Shown here: piece after piece, positions 1-8,196 of the stretch
How the letters are laid out: each line of letters opens with the position of its first letter
How positions within the stretch are numbered: position 1 is the first letter of the stretch
Notes under the pieces: generated by a model
Database searches by the model: none
Seen by the model: only the letters and a program-made list of their open reading frames with translations
What the model was told of the DNA's origin: nothing
Made by a program: the position numbers and the translations under genes
Origin: Corynebacterium sp. 74A
GTDB lineage: Bacteria; Actinomycetota; Actinomycetes; Mycobacteriales; Mycobacteriaceae
DNA length: 64,000 bases
Reading direction: 5' to 3'
NCBI RefSeq assembly: GCF_008930665.1
Contig: NZ_PQMG01000005.1
Span: forward strand, 62,001-126,000

Positions 1-598
1 CGATGAGGCCGCGCTGGATAATGGCCTCCGCCTCGGCGGGGTCCAACTCCCGCACAATGGCGGCGAGCAAACGGCCGGCCTCGGCGGAGGTGCGCTCCGC
101 ATTGCCCTCGGCCACCAGCCACTCGCCGATGCGCTCGGGGATGCGGGCCTGGGAGACCTTCTCTGTAATGAGCTCGGCGTTGAGGAAGTTATCCCCCACG
201 AAGCCCGCCAAGGACTCGCCGATCTGGTCCTTCTTATTGCGCACGATCGCGGTATGCGGGATCGGCAGGTGCAGCGGATGGCGGAAGAGCGCGGTCACCG
301 CGAACCAGTCCGCCAAGCCGCCGATCATGCCGGCCTCGGCGGCGGCGCGCACGAAGCCGACCCACGTGGCGGTCTCGCCTGGCTGGGCTTCCAACCAGCG
401 GCAGAAGAGATACACCACGGTGGCCAGCAGTAGCAGGCCGGTGGCGATGGCCTTGTGTTTGCGCAAGCTGCGGCGGCGCTCGGCCTCCGTCTCTGGAGAG
501 GGGCCGGGAACGGCGAGACGCCCCGGGGGCGAGTCGGCGGCAGTGGACGCGGTAGACTCCGCCTGAGATACAGCGGGGCCGAGTGAGTGTCGTCCCAT
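1..598 (-). CDS. DUF445 family membrane protein (3' end cut by window)
   Basis: Reading the minus strand from an ATG at 598 gives an open frame to the window edge. A polar N-terminus of about 45 residues is followed by one hydrophobic segment (about residues 50-70). Next comes a stretch typical of DUF445/YjiN-like proteins: GMIGGLADWFAVTALFRHP, then an I-P-H-T-A-I-V-R-N-K-K-D-Q-I-G block. The family is membrane-anchored and of unknown function. Only about 199 residues are present, so length and C-terminus cannot be judged. It lies downstream of the sdh region on the same strand, separated by a terminator-like hairpin and a micropeptide gene. Confidence 0.8.
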   Translation of the reverse strand, partial: MGRHSLGPAVSQAESTASTAADSPPGRLAVPGPSPETEAERRRSLRKHKAIATGLLLLATVVYLFCRWLEAQPGETATWVGFVRAAAEAGMIGGLADWFAVTALFRHPLHLPIPHTAIVRNKKDQIGESLAGFVGDNFLNAELITEKVSQARIPERIGEWLVAEGNAERTSAEAGRLLAAIVRELDPAEAEAIIQRGLI

Positions 599-774
599 GG
601 ATGTTGTCACTCTCAGCTAGATAATTAGGTGCAGCCTCCACCTCGGATGGGGCGGCGGCTGGGATGAACTGTTGCACTATAGCGCACCTGCTGCGGTGCG
701 AGCGAGATGTGCCCAGCACACACGGTAGTCCTGCGCCACACTCTTCGGGCGCGGACGCGAGCGCGGGTGCGGGC

Positions 775-876
775 CTAGATCATGGACAGGCCGGTGCTGA
801 TGAAACGCAGCCCCACGAGCAGGGTAAGGATGGTGATGAGCACCATGAGAATGATCCAGCGGGTGCGGTTATTCAC
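775..876 (-). CDS. 33-residue single-span membrane peptide
   Basis: A GTG start at 876 is preceded by a strong Shine-Dalgarno sequence (GGAGAGGAGG, five bases before the start) and runs 33 codons to TAG at 775. The peptide starts MNNRTRW, then has one hydrophobic helix (I-I-L-M-V-L-I-T-I-L-T-L-L-V-G-L), then RFISTGLSMI. An ordinary small-ORF filter would miss it. The ribosome site and clean transmembrane pattern support real translation. Function is unknown. It lies after the terminator-like hairpin at 920-955, so it probably has its own promoter or depends on read-through. Confidence 0.6.
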   Translation of the reverse strand: MNNRTRWIILMVLITILTLLVGLRFISTGLSMI

Positions 877-915
877 GGGCACCTCCTCTCCGCTGCACTG
901 GGGAATGACACAACC

Positions 916-955
916 AAAACCGCCGAGCCAGATCTTCGGGGATCCGACTCGGCGG
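916..955 (-). terminator. Rho-independent-type terminator after the sdh operon
   Basis: On the minus strand CCGCCGAG pairs with CTCGGCGG (920-927 with 948-955), followed by TTTT (919-916). It lies about 120 bases after the stop of the last gene of the sdhCAB transcript. The loop is long (20 bases), so efficiency is uncertain. Confidence 0.55.
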
Positions 956-1073
956 CTCTGAGTTGAACACGGAGCGCTGACGCTTCACCCGCGCCAGTCA
1001 GCTCGCTCCACTCGCCCCGCTATACGGGGCCAGTGGCGAGGCACTGAACGAGGTTGAGGGGTATGTCAGCGGC

Positions 1074-1406
1074 CTAGTTGTGGCGTCCTGTGCGCTTGAC
1101 GTACGCCTTGTAGTCGCGGCGACCGTACTTCACGAGGCCCACTCCGAAGAGCAGCACCGCGAGGGTGGCGATCGCACCAACGAGGACGTAGGTGGAAGCC
1201 TCGGGCTGGGAACCCGCCGAGCCTGAAGCCAAGCCGAACAGGATGATGCCGGAGAAAGCGATCGAGGAAAGGATGATGCCCATACCCCACCAAGTGGAGC
1301 TCTTGAGCAGCGAGGAGTGCGGTGCCTCCAAGCTCACGGGATCATAGCCCTCGATGTAGTTGTCCTCGATGCGCAGTTCCTTGTCTGAACCCTTCTTCGC
1401 AGACAT
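1074..1406 (-). CDS. Small two-span membrane protein downstream of sdhB
   Basis: The 110-residue product has a charged N-terminal 40 residues and two predicted membrane segments (about 42-64, starting MGIILSSIAFSG, and 73-94, YVLVGAIATLAVLLFG), ending in a basic tail. It sits 43 bases behind sdhB on the same strand and is probably co-transcribed with sdhCAB. Corynebacteria carry a small membrane protein of unknown role at this position. It could be an accessory subunit or assembly factor of succinate dehydrogenase, but that rests on position only. Confidence 0.75.
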   Translation of the reverse strand: MSAKKGSDKELRIEDNYIEGYDPVSLEAPHSSLLKSSTWWGMGIILSSIAFSGIILFGLASGSAGSQPEASTYVLVGAIATLAVLLFGVGLVKYGRRDYKAYVKRTGRHN

Positions 1407-1449
1407 ACCCTTGCCTTTCGTTCAAGTTAAGCAAATGTTAAGAATCAGC

Positions 1450-2199
1450 TTAGTGATCCTTGCCCGAGAATGCAGCTCGGGCCCGCTCATAGTTGATGGA
1501 TGCCACAGCGGTCAGCGGGATGCTAGCCGGGCACACATCGGCACATTCACCGTACAGCGAGCAGGGGCCGAAGTTGGTCTCCAGCTCGTCGATCATATTG
1601 CGGGCGCGGCGGCCGCGTTCTTCCTTGCCGAGAGGCATCATGCGCAGGTGCACCAGCTTGGCGCCGGTGAACAGGTGAGCGGCACCATTCGGGCAGGCGG
1701 CCACACAGGCACCACAGCCGATGCAGGCTGCGTGGTCCAGTGCGAACTCGTTGTCCTCATAGTTCATGTGCATGGTGTCAGCGTCCGGCGCGGTACCCGC
1801 GTTGACGGTGACATAGCCACCCTTTTGCATGACGCGGTCAAGGGCGGAGCGGTCAATAACCATGTCCTTGATCACGGGGTAGGCGGCGGAGCGCATCGGC
1901 TCGATCTGCAGCTTGTCGCCGTCCTTGAAGTCCATCAGGCGCTGCTGGCAGGCCGGAGTGTTCTTCAGGGGGCCGTGCGGACGGCCATTGACCATCACGC
2001 CACAGGTTCCGCAGATACCCTCGCGGCAGTCAGAAGCGAAGGCGAAAGGCTCTTTGCCCTCTTCAACGTACTGGGAGTTGACGTGGTCGAGCAGCTCGAG
2101 GACCGACATCTGCGGTACAGCGTCCGGAACCTCGACAGGCTCGTAATGTCCCTCGGTGTTTGGGCCAGCTTGGCGCCAAATCTCTAGATGCAGTTTCAT
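1450..2199 (-). CDS. sdhB: Succinate dehydrogenase iron-sulfur subunit
   Basis: The 249-residue subunit passes electrons from SdhA flavin to the membrane quinone site. All three clusters have their ligands: [2Fe-2S] at Cys58, Cys63, Cys66 and Cys84 (DCREGICGTC...C), [4Fe-4S] at Cys159, Cys162 and Cys165 (CIGCGACVAACP), and the remaining cluster near Cys169, Cys213, Cys219 and Cys223 (CSLYGECADVCP). The ATG overlaps the sdhA stop by one base (TAATG), which indicates translational coupling. Length is normal for the family. Confidence 0.97.
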   Translation of the reverse strand: MKLHLEIWRQAGPNTEGHYEPVEVPDAVPQMSVLELLDHVNSQYVEEGKEPFAFASDCREGICGTCGVMVNGRPHGPLKNTPACQQRLMDFKDGDKLQIEPMRSAAYPVIKDMVIDRSALDRVMQKGGYVTVNAGTAPDADTMHMNYEDNEFALDHAACIGCGACVAACPNGAAHLFTGAKLVHLRMMPLGKEERGRRARNMIDELETNFGPCSLYGECADVCPASIPLTAVASINYERARAAFSGKDH

Positions 2200-4208
2200 T
2201 ACTTGTAATTCCTTGTCATCAGCGGAACGGCTTCGAAGTACAGCGGTTCGGCGTGGCGGATGAACTTACCCTCGCCGGCGGGCTCCCAGGCGGAGACGAA
2301 GCACCAGTGCTCGTCGTCACGGCGGGCCTCGCCGTCTTCGGTGAGGTGATCCTCGCGGTAGTGCGCACCGCAGGACTCGTCGCGGTCAAGAGCATCAACG
2401 CACATGAGCTCGCCCAGGTCGATGTAGTCGGCCACGCGCAGGCCGTACTCCAGCACTTGGTTCATCTCATCGGCCTTGCCGGGGATGTTGACGTTGGCCC
2501 AGAAGTCCTTGCGCAGGGCGCGGATCTTCTCGATGCCATCAGCCAGGTCCTTCTCGTTACGGGACACGCCACAAGAGAAGTACAGGATCTCACCGAGCTG
2601 ACGGTGGAAGTACTCCGGACCGTGGTCGCCCTTGACGTTCATCAGCGTGGAGATGCGGTCCTTCGCGCGCTGTACGGCGGCCTTGGCCTCCGGGGAGTCC
2701 TCGGAGAGGACTTCCTTGCCCAAGTGCTCGCCGAGGTAGTTCGGCACAGTGAACGGAATGGTGAACCAGCCGTCCACAGATGCCGAGAGCAGCGAGTTCG
2801 CGCCGAGGCGATTCGCGCCGTGGTAGGTCCAGCCGCACTCACCGGCGGCGAAGAGACCGTCCACGGAGGTCATCAGGTTGAAGTCGGTCCACAGGCCACC
2901 CATGGTGAAGTGGCAGGTGGGAGCAATACGCATCGGCACCTTGTAGGGGTTCTCGCCGGTGGCCTCTTCATACATGGTGAAGAGGTTGCCGTAACGAGCA
3001 CGGATCTTGTCCTCGCCGAGACGCTGGATGGCGTCGCGGAAGTCCAGGTATGCCGAGTTGTGCAGCGGCCCAACGCCGAGGCCCTTGTTGATCTGCTGGG
3101 AGATCGCACGGGAAGCGACGTCGCGGGGCACGAGGTTACCGAATGCCGGGTAGCGGCGCTCGAGGAAGTAGTCGCGCTCCTCCTCGGGGATGCTATTGGC
3201 GTCACGGTCGTCCTTCTCTACCACCGGGGACCAGATCCGGCCGTCGTTACGCAGCGACTCCGACATCAGGATGGTCTTGGACTGCCAGTGCGAGTTGACG
3301 GGCAGGCCGGTCGGGTGGAACTGGATGAAGGACGGGGAAGCCAAGTAGGCGCCCGCATCGTAGGCACGCATCATGGCGGATGCGTTGGAGTTCTTTGCCA
3401 GCGTGGACATGTGGTAGACGTTGCCGTAACCACCGGTGGCCAGTACCACAGCGTGGGCGGTGTGGGCCTTGATCTCGCCGGTAATGAGGTTGCGCATGAC
3501 CACGCCGTCGCAGTGCTTGCCGCCCTCACGCTCGTTGATGATCAGATCCACCATCTCGTTGTGGGTGAAGATCTCAACGGTGCCCTCGTGGATCTGGCGC
3601 TGCAGCGCGGATGCAGCAGAGAGCTGCAGCTGCTGGCCTGTTTGACCACGGGTGTAGTAGGTGCGGGAAACCTGCACACCACCGAAGGAACGGGTGGCTA
3701 GGGTGCCGCCGTACTCGCGAGCGAAGGGAGCACCGATGGCGCTCATGTGGTCAATCACGCGCACGGACTCATAGGCCAGACGCCAGCAGTCGTGCTCGCG
3801 GCAGCGGTAGTCGCCGCCCTTCACGGTGTCCTTGACGTGGCGGTAGGCGCCGTCGTTGTCCACCTTCTTGCCGCGGGCGGAGTTCACACCACCCTGGGCA
3901 GCAATGGAGTGCGCACGACGCGGGGCGTCGTGATAAGTGAAGCACTGGACGTTATAACCGAGCTCGCCGAGAGCCGCGGCTGCGCCGCCGCCGGAGAGGC
4001 CGGTGCCCACCACGATCACGTTGAACTTACGGCGGTTCAGCGGGGAGACCAGGGTCATGTGGTCCTTCTGGTATTCCCACATGTCCTTGGTAGGAACAAC
4101 GCCGTGCGGTGCCTGGTCATTGAGGACCGAGCCGAGGGTCACACCCTCCACTACGGAGGCAGGAGCCTCGAAGTTGTCGAGGAAGGACGTATCGATTTCT
4201 TTACTCAT
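2199..4208 (-). CDS. sdhA: Succinate dehydrogenase flavoprotein subunit
   Basis: The 669-residue catalytic subunit oxidises succinate to fumarate. It has the FAD-binding Rossmann motif VVGTGLSGGGAAAALGE near residue 67 and the flavin-linking region HSIAAQGGVNSARG. It also has TGGYGNVY, FHPTG and the dicarboxylate site block APTCHFTMGGLW. The start lies 23 bases behind sdhC. The form fits the group B type enzyme of actinobacteria and Bacillus, with one cytochrome b subunit. Long plus-strand open frames across this gene are shadows caused by high GC. Confidence 0.98.
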   Translation of the reverse strand: MSKEIDTSFLDNFEAPASVVEGVTLGSVLNDQAPHGVVPTKDMWEYQKDHMTLVSPLNRRKFNVIVVGTGLSGGGAAAALGELGYNVQCFTYHDAPRRAHSIAAQGGVNSARGKKVDNDGAYRHVKDTVKGGDYRCREHDCWRLAYESVRVIDHMSAIGAPFAREYGGTLATRSFGGVQVSRTYYTRGQTGQQLQLSAASALQRQIHEGTVEIFTHNEMVDLIINEREGGKHCDGVVMRNLITGEIKAHTAHAVVLATGGYGNVYHMSTLAKNSNASAMMRAYDAGAYLASPSFIQFHPTGLPVNSHWQSKTILMSESLRNDGRIWSPVVEKDDRDANSIPEEERDYFLERRYPAFGNLVPRDVASRAISQQINKGLGVGPLHNSAYLDFRDAIQRLGEDKIRARYGNLFTMYEEATGENPYKVPMRIAPTCHFTMGGLWTDFNLMTSVDGLFAAGECGWTYHGANRLGANSLLSASVDGWFTIPFTVPNYLGEHLGKEVLSEDSPEAKAAVQRAKDRISTLMNVKGDHGPEYFHRQLGEILYFSCGVSRNEKDLADGIEKIRALRKDFWANVNIPGKADEMNQVLEYGLRVADYIDLGELMCVDALDRDESCGAHYREDHLTEDGEARRDDEHWCFVSAWEPAGEGKFIRHAEPLYFEAVPLMTRNYK

Positions 4209-4231
4209 GGAACTTAACTCTCCTGGAATCC

Positions 4232-4987
4232 TTAGCTGACCCAGCCCGCAAGGACTGCGACGGGGATCAGCACATTGCCGATCAGGACGATGGCGGGAAC
4301 AAGGTAAGCAACGAAGGAGAGCACAGCACGCCAGCGCTTACCCACAATGCCCAGGTCGCTCACTGCCACCCACATGCCGTGAGTGAGGTGCAGGAACAGG
4401 CAGAGCTGAGCAATGATGTAGAAGATGGCCACGGCCGGACGGCTGAAGGTTGCCACAACGTTGGCATACACCTCACCGTGCTCGAAGGACGCGGATGCTG
4501 CCGGCTGGACACCAACGGTCAGGTCCAGAATGTGGAAGATGATGAAGGCCAGCAGCACGATGCCGGTGACGATCATGGTCTGCGTCGCGAAGCTCTGCAG
4601 ACCGCCCATCTTGTTGGTGCGGCGGAACTTGCCGCGGGATTGGTGAGCACGGCCCACGATGGCGAAGGCTCCCCAGATGTGGAGAATGATGCCCACCAGC
4701 AAGACAATGCGCAGGATCCACAGCACCGACCCATAAGGCATAACGGGCTCACCGACGGTACGGAAGAACTCGCCGTACTCGTCGAGCGCGGGGCGGCCAT
4801 CATGATCCGGCAAGAAGATCTTCAGGTTACCCACCATGTGGACGACGACGAATGCGGCAAAGATCAGGCCGGTAATCGCCATCGTGAGCTTCACGGCCCA
4901 GGTGGGATAACCCGGCCGCTCGCGGAGTGGTTTTTCAGTAATTTTGCCGTGCGCGATTGCGTCACGGTCGTCATATTTAACAGTCAT
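4232..4987 (-). CDS. sdhC: Succinate dehydrogenase cytochrome b subunit
   Basis: The 251-residue membrane anchor has five hydrophobic segments and conserved histidines inside or next to them (for example VVHMVGNLK, FHILDL, HLTHGMWV). This suits a di-heme b-type anchor that reduces menaquinone. The ATG at 4987 has a good ribosome site (GGAGGTG). It is first in sdhC-sdhA-sdhB and diverges from ramB. A DtxR-like site and a -10-like sequence lie upstream (see 5098-5116). Confidence 0.96.
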   Translation of the reverse strand: MTVKYDDRDAIAHGKITEKPLRERPGYPTWAVKLTMAITGLIFAAFVVVHMVGNLKIFLPDHDGRPALDEYGEFFRTVGEPVMPYGSVLWILRIVLLVGIILHIWGAFAIVGRAHQSRGKFRRTNKMGGLQSFATQTMIVTGIVLLAFIIFHILDLTVGVQPAASASFEHGEVYANVVATFSRPAVAIFYIIAQLCLFLHLTHGMWVAVSDLGIVGKRWRAVLSFVAYLVPAIVLIGNVLIPVAVLAGWVS

Positions 4988-5097
4988 GGCACCTCCAGTG
5001 TCGCTAATACCTTACGGCCGTTTTCACAGGCGGAACCACTCGCTCCATGACGGGGTGACCCAACTCACAACGCTATAACTAGCATGTTCTACGTTCT

Positions 5098-5116
5098 TTA
5101 GGTTAGGCTCGCCTCT
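5098..5116. promoter_or_regulatory. DtxR-like iron box at the sdhC promoter
   Basis: TTAGGTTAGGCTCGCCTCT matches the known DtxR consensus (TTAGGTTAGCCTAACCTAA) at 14 of 19 positions, including the whole first nine. It sits where the -35 region of sdhC would be, about 20 bases from the -10-like sequence. SdhB needs iron, so iron control of this operon makes sense. The match alone does not prove binding. Confidence 0.45.
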
Positions 5117-5234
5117 AGAAGAAGTGTGCTGCGCGGCCATTATGGCAGTTCACTGCGAATTCTCATTCCTCTATCAGGATACGCGGTTGGTGGGCCGTTT
5201 CGAGATTCACATTTACCCCAAGCCCCACAATCAA

Positions 5235-5247
5235 CCCCTATCGGGGG
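5235..5247. promoter_or_regulatory. RamA-type C/G-run site
   Basis: CCCC and GGGGG are separated by four bases (AACCCCTATCGGGGGCAC). RamA of C. glutamicum binds short runs of C or G arranged like this and activates sdhCAB and ramB. Position between the two genes supports the reading. The motif is short and this genome is GC-rich. Confidence 0.4.
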
Positions 5248-5463
5248 CACTTTCGCGATCCACAATTACGCAACATTTTTGATTCTTAATTCACCTCGCG
5301 CGCCCGCATCGTCCCCGCGAGTGCTCGCCGCACCCTACCCCAGCCTCATCGCGGCCACGGAGGACTATATGCCCAGCTCATGGCGTCGATAAGAGCGTCA
5401 CAGACAGCGCTCGAGACAGCACGGCCACGGGGGGCACCCGCGGAAAACCACACCCATAGGTGA

Positions 5464-5475
5464 GCGTATATACGC
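5464..5475. promoter_or_regulatory. Perfect palindrome upstream of ramB
   Basis: GCGTATATACGC is a perfect 12-base palindrome about 105 bases before the ramB start. It could be an operator or a structural element. The binding protein is unknown. Confidence 0.35.
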
Positions 5476-5579
5476 CGCAGCCCGGCTCGCGGGCACCCCG
5501 AATACGCGGGTGAACAGGCACTGCCTCCGGGGCGGGCGGGGATCCGGTTGAGGTGATGCCGCTCACGTACTATGTCTCT

Positions 5580-7001
5580 ATGGGAAAAACATACGTGGGT
5601 TCCAGGTTGCGGCAGCTGCGGCGGGAACGTGACCTCAGCCAGGCGTCCCTCGCGGACACGCTGGGTCTTTCCGCCTCGTATGTCAATCAGATTGAACACG
5701 ATGTGCGCCCGCTGACCGTGTCGGTGCTGTCCAAAATCACCGAGGCCTTCGGGATTGACGCCACCTTCTTCTCCCACGAGGACGATTCTCGACTCCTGGC
5801 CGAGGTGAAGGACGTCATCGCCGACAAGGAGCTGGTGGCCCAGCCGGTGGATCTGGCAGAGCTCTCCGAGGTAGTAGCCGATCACCCCACGGTGGCCAAG
5901 ACCATCGTGGACATGCACCGGCGCTATCGCACTATCCGCGATAAGCTCTCGCTGCTCACCGATGAACGCAGCCGCGGCGAGGAGCGGCAGGACTACACCG
6001 GCGACCTGCTGGATATGCCCCACGAGCAGGTGCGGGATTTCATCCACGCCAATAACAATTACTTTCACCAGCTCGACACCGCGGCGGAGCAGCTCCACCA
6101 GAAGCTGGGGCTGCAGCTCGGCTCTACTCCCGCCACCTTGACGGCACTGCACCAGTACATCACCGAGCAGCACGGGGTGACAGTGCTGCCCACCGCCACT
6201 GGCACCACCCTGCACCGCTATGACCCCAGCGCCGCCACGCTGGAGATCTCCAGCCTCATCGGGCCGGGCCAGCAGGCTTTTCGCATCGCCAGCGTGCTCG
6301 CCCACCTCGAGCTCGGCCCCGAGCTGCAGCGGCTGGTCAAGGAGGCGGACTTCAGCACCCGCGAGTCCTCCCTGCTGGCGCTGCGCGGCCTGGCCAGCTA
6401 CTACGCCGCCGCGCTGCTGCTGCCCTATACCGAGTTCCACGAGCTCGTGGACAAGACCCGCTATGACTTGGAGTACCTAGCCAACTACACCGGCCTCGGT
6501 TTTGAGACCATCTGCCACCGCGTGTCGACGCTGCAACGCCCAGGGCTGCGGGGCATTCCTTTTACCTTCATCCGCGTCGACCGCGCCGGCAATATGTCCA
6601 AGCGGCTGTCCGCCGGGGGCTTTCACTTCACTCATTCCGGCGGCACCTGCCCGCTGTGGAATGTCTACGAGGCCTTCTCCAACCCGGGGCATATGCAGCG
6701 CCAATATGCCTCCATGCCCGATGGCCGCACCTATGTGTGGGTCGCCCGCACCGTCAGCCATCGCTATGGCACCTTCGACCAGGGCGGCAAGGAATTCGCA
6801 ATCGGCTTAGGCTGCGAGGCCCGGCACGCGGGGCGCATGGTGTATTTCGATGCGCTTCCGATAGACAATCCCGCCGCCGCGGTGCCGATCGGTCCCGGCT
6901 GTCGGGTATGTGCCCGCACGGACTGCGCGCAGCGCGCCTTCCCTGCCATCCAGGGCATCGCGCGCTTCGACGCCCACTCCTCCTCCCTCGCCGCCTACTA
7001 G
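5580..7001 (+). CDS. ramB: Transcriptional regulator of acetate metabolism RamB
   Basis: The 473-residue regulator has an N-terminal XRE-type helix-turn-helix (residues 5-60, LRQLRRERDLSQASLADTLG) and a central region typical of the ScfR/RamB family. The C-terminal DUF2083 part has HFTHSGGTCPLWNVYEAF and the Cys-rich end PIGPGCRVCARTDCAQRAFP. In C. glutamicum RamB represses acetate and glyoxylate genes and acts on sdhCAB and adhA, both found in this window. ATG 5580 was chosen over upstream GTG/ATG codons because MGKTYVGSRLRQL is, as I recall, the usual N-terminus. Confidence 0.95.
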   Translation: MGKTYVGSRLRQLRRERDLSQASLADTLGLSASYVNQIEHDVRPLTVSVLSKITEAFGIDATFFSHEDDSRLLAEVKDVIADKELVAQPVDLAELSEVVADHPTVAKTIVDMHRRYRTIRDKLSLLTDERSRGEERQDYTGDLLDMPHEQVRDFIHANNNYFHQLDTAAEQLHQKLGLQLGSTPATLTALHQYITEQHGVTVLPTATGTTLHRYDPSAATLEISSLIGPGQQAFRIASVLAHLELGPELQRLVKEADFSTRESSLLALRGLASYYAAALLLPYTEFHELVDKTRYDLEYLANYTGLGFETICHRVSTLQRPGLRGIPFTFIRVDRAGNMSKRLSAGGFHFTHSGGTCPLWNVYEAFSNPGHMQRQYASMPDGRTYVWVARTVSHRYGTFDQGGKEFAIGLGCEARHAGRMVYFDALPIDNPAAAVPIGPGCRVCARTDCAQRAFPAIQGIARFDAHSSSLAAY

Positions 7002-7050
7002 GAGGCGTGCATCACCGACGGCTATCTCGACGGCCATGCCCGCGGCTACC

Positions 7051-8196
7051 ATGAGATTCATGCTGGAAGCCCTGCCTGTCTCCCCCGCTGACCCTGCCGC
7101 CATCCTGCCTGATCTCGCCGCGGCCCTCGCCGGTGAGCGCAGCCTGCTGCCGCTGCCCGCCCAGGACCGCTCCCGCGCCCAGCAGCTGGCCCGCACCATG
7201 CGCGTTGGCGAGGAGATCGATCCCGAGGTAGCGCTGGTGGTATCCACCTCCGGCTCCACCGGCACCCCCAAGGGGGCGCTGCTGAGCGGCGAGAACCTCG
7301 CCTCCTCGGCGGTGGCTACCCATAATGCCCTGCACGGGCCGGGGGCGTGGCTCTTGGCCTTGCCCGCCCATCACATCGCCGGGCTGCAGGTGCTCATCCG
7401 CAGCATCCTCGCCGAGACGACCCCCACCACCCTCGATGTCTCCGGCGGCTTTCACCTCGCGGACTTCGCTCGCGCCACCGCCCAGGCCCGGCGCGCTGCC
7501 GGGGAGGATCCGCTCTACACCGCACTCGTGCCCAACCAGCTGCACAAGGCCTTGGCATCGCTGCAGGGCATCGAGGCTTTGCGGCTTTACGACGCCATCC
7601 TGGTCGGCGGCGGCCCCACCACCGAAAGCACCCGCACCGCCGCCCGGCGCCTCGGGATCTCCGTGGTGTGCACCTATGGTTCCTCGGAGACGGCGGGCGG
7701 CTGTATCTACGATGGCGTGCCCATCGAGTGGGCCTCAGTGAAACTCACGGGGCAGCATGGGCGGATTCATCTGGGCGGACCGATGGTGGCCCGCGGCTAC
7801 CGCAATGTGGGCCCGGAGGATACGGATGCTTTTGCCCACCCGGGCTGGTTTTCGACCAATGATTGCGGGCACATCACGGATGGCCTGCTGCAGGTGACCG
7901 GCCGGCTCGATGCGATCATCTCCTCCGGCGGGCTGAAGCTGCACCCCGAGGTGTTAGAGCAGGAGCTGCTCAATATCGCTGGGGTGGACACAGCGTGTGT
8001 CACCGGCATCCCCGATGCGCGCCTTGGGCAGGCCATTGTGGCGGCCTATACCGGCACGGCGCGGGTGGGCGAGATCATTGAAGCGCTCGATCATCTTCCC
8101 CGCTGGCAGTTGCCGAAGCAGTTGCTGCGGGTAGACGCCTTACCGCTCACCGGCCCAGGCAAGGTGGATCGGCGGGCGGTGGCGCGGCTGTTCTAG
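7051..8196 (+). CDS. menE: o-Succinylbenzoate-CoA ligase
   Basis: This acyl-CoA synthetase of menaquinone biosynthesis activates o-succinylbenzoate with ATP and CoA. The AMP-binding core STSGSTGTPKGALLS is present. CTYGSSETAGG, the acceptor-loop Asp in FSTNDCG, a VTGRLDAIISSGGLKLHP block and a C-terminal TGPGKVDRRA with the catalytic Lys follow. About 381 residues is normal for the short actinobacterial MenE. The start is uncertain: ATG codons at 7036, 7051 and 7060 are in frame and none has a strong ribosome site. It follows ramB by about 50 bases; menA is nearby. Confidence 0.9.
   Translation: MRFMLEALPVSPADPAAILPDLAAALAGERSLLPLPAQDRSRAQQLARTMRVGEEIDPEVALVVSTSGSTGTPKGALLSGENLASSAVATHNALHGPGAWLLALPAHHIAGLQVLIRSILAETTPTTLDVSGGFHLADFARATAQARRAAGEDPLYTALVPNQLHKALASLQGIEALRLYDAILVGGGPTTESTRTAARRLGISVVCTYGSSETAGGCIYDGVPIEWASVKLTGQHGRIHLGGPMVARGYRNVGPEDTDAFAHPGWFSTNDCGHITDGLLQVTGRLDAIISSGGLKLHPEVLEQELLNIAGVDTACVTGIPDARLGQAIVAAYTGTARVGEIIEALDHLPRWQLPKQLLRVDALPLTGPGKVDRRAVARLF

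Larger units (their letters stand above)
4988..5579. other. Divergent control region between sdhC and ramB
   Basis: No gene is seen in these 592 bases. For sdhC (minus strand) a -10-like TAGTTATAG lies near 5071-5079 with a DtxR-like box just upstream. In the middle, CCCC-TATC-GGGGG (5235-5247) resembles the C/G-run sites described for RamA. For ramB a perfect 12-base palindrome occurs at 5464-5475. A TACTAT at 5568-5573 lies only six bases before the ramB ATG, consistent with a leaderless transcript. A one-mismatch copy of the recurrent 12-base element is at 5383. Confidence 0.6.

Noticed and set aside
2160..3701. Long plus-strand open frame across sdhA
   Set aside because: It lies wholly opposite the clearly identified SdhA, has no family likeness and reflects third-position GC bias.
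7007..7054. 15-codon frame after an AGGAGG between ramB and menE
   Set aside because: A leader peptide is possible, but the frame has no special codon pattern and no attenuator fold was seen.
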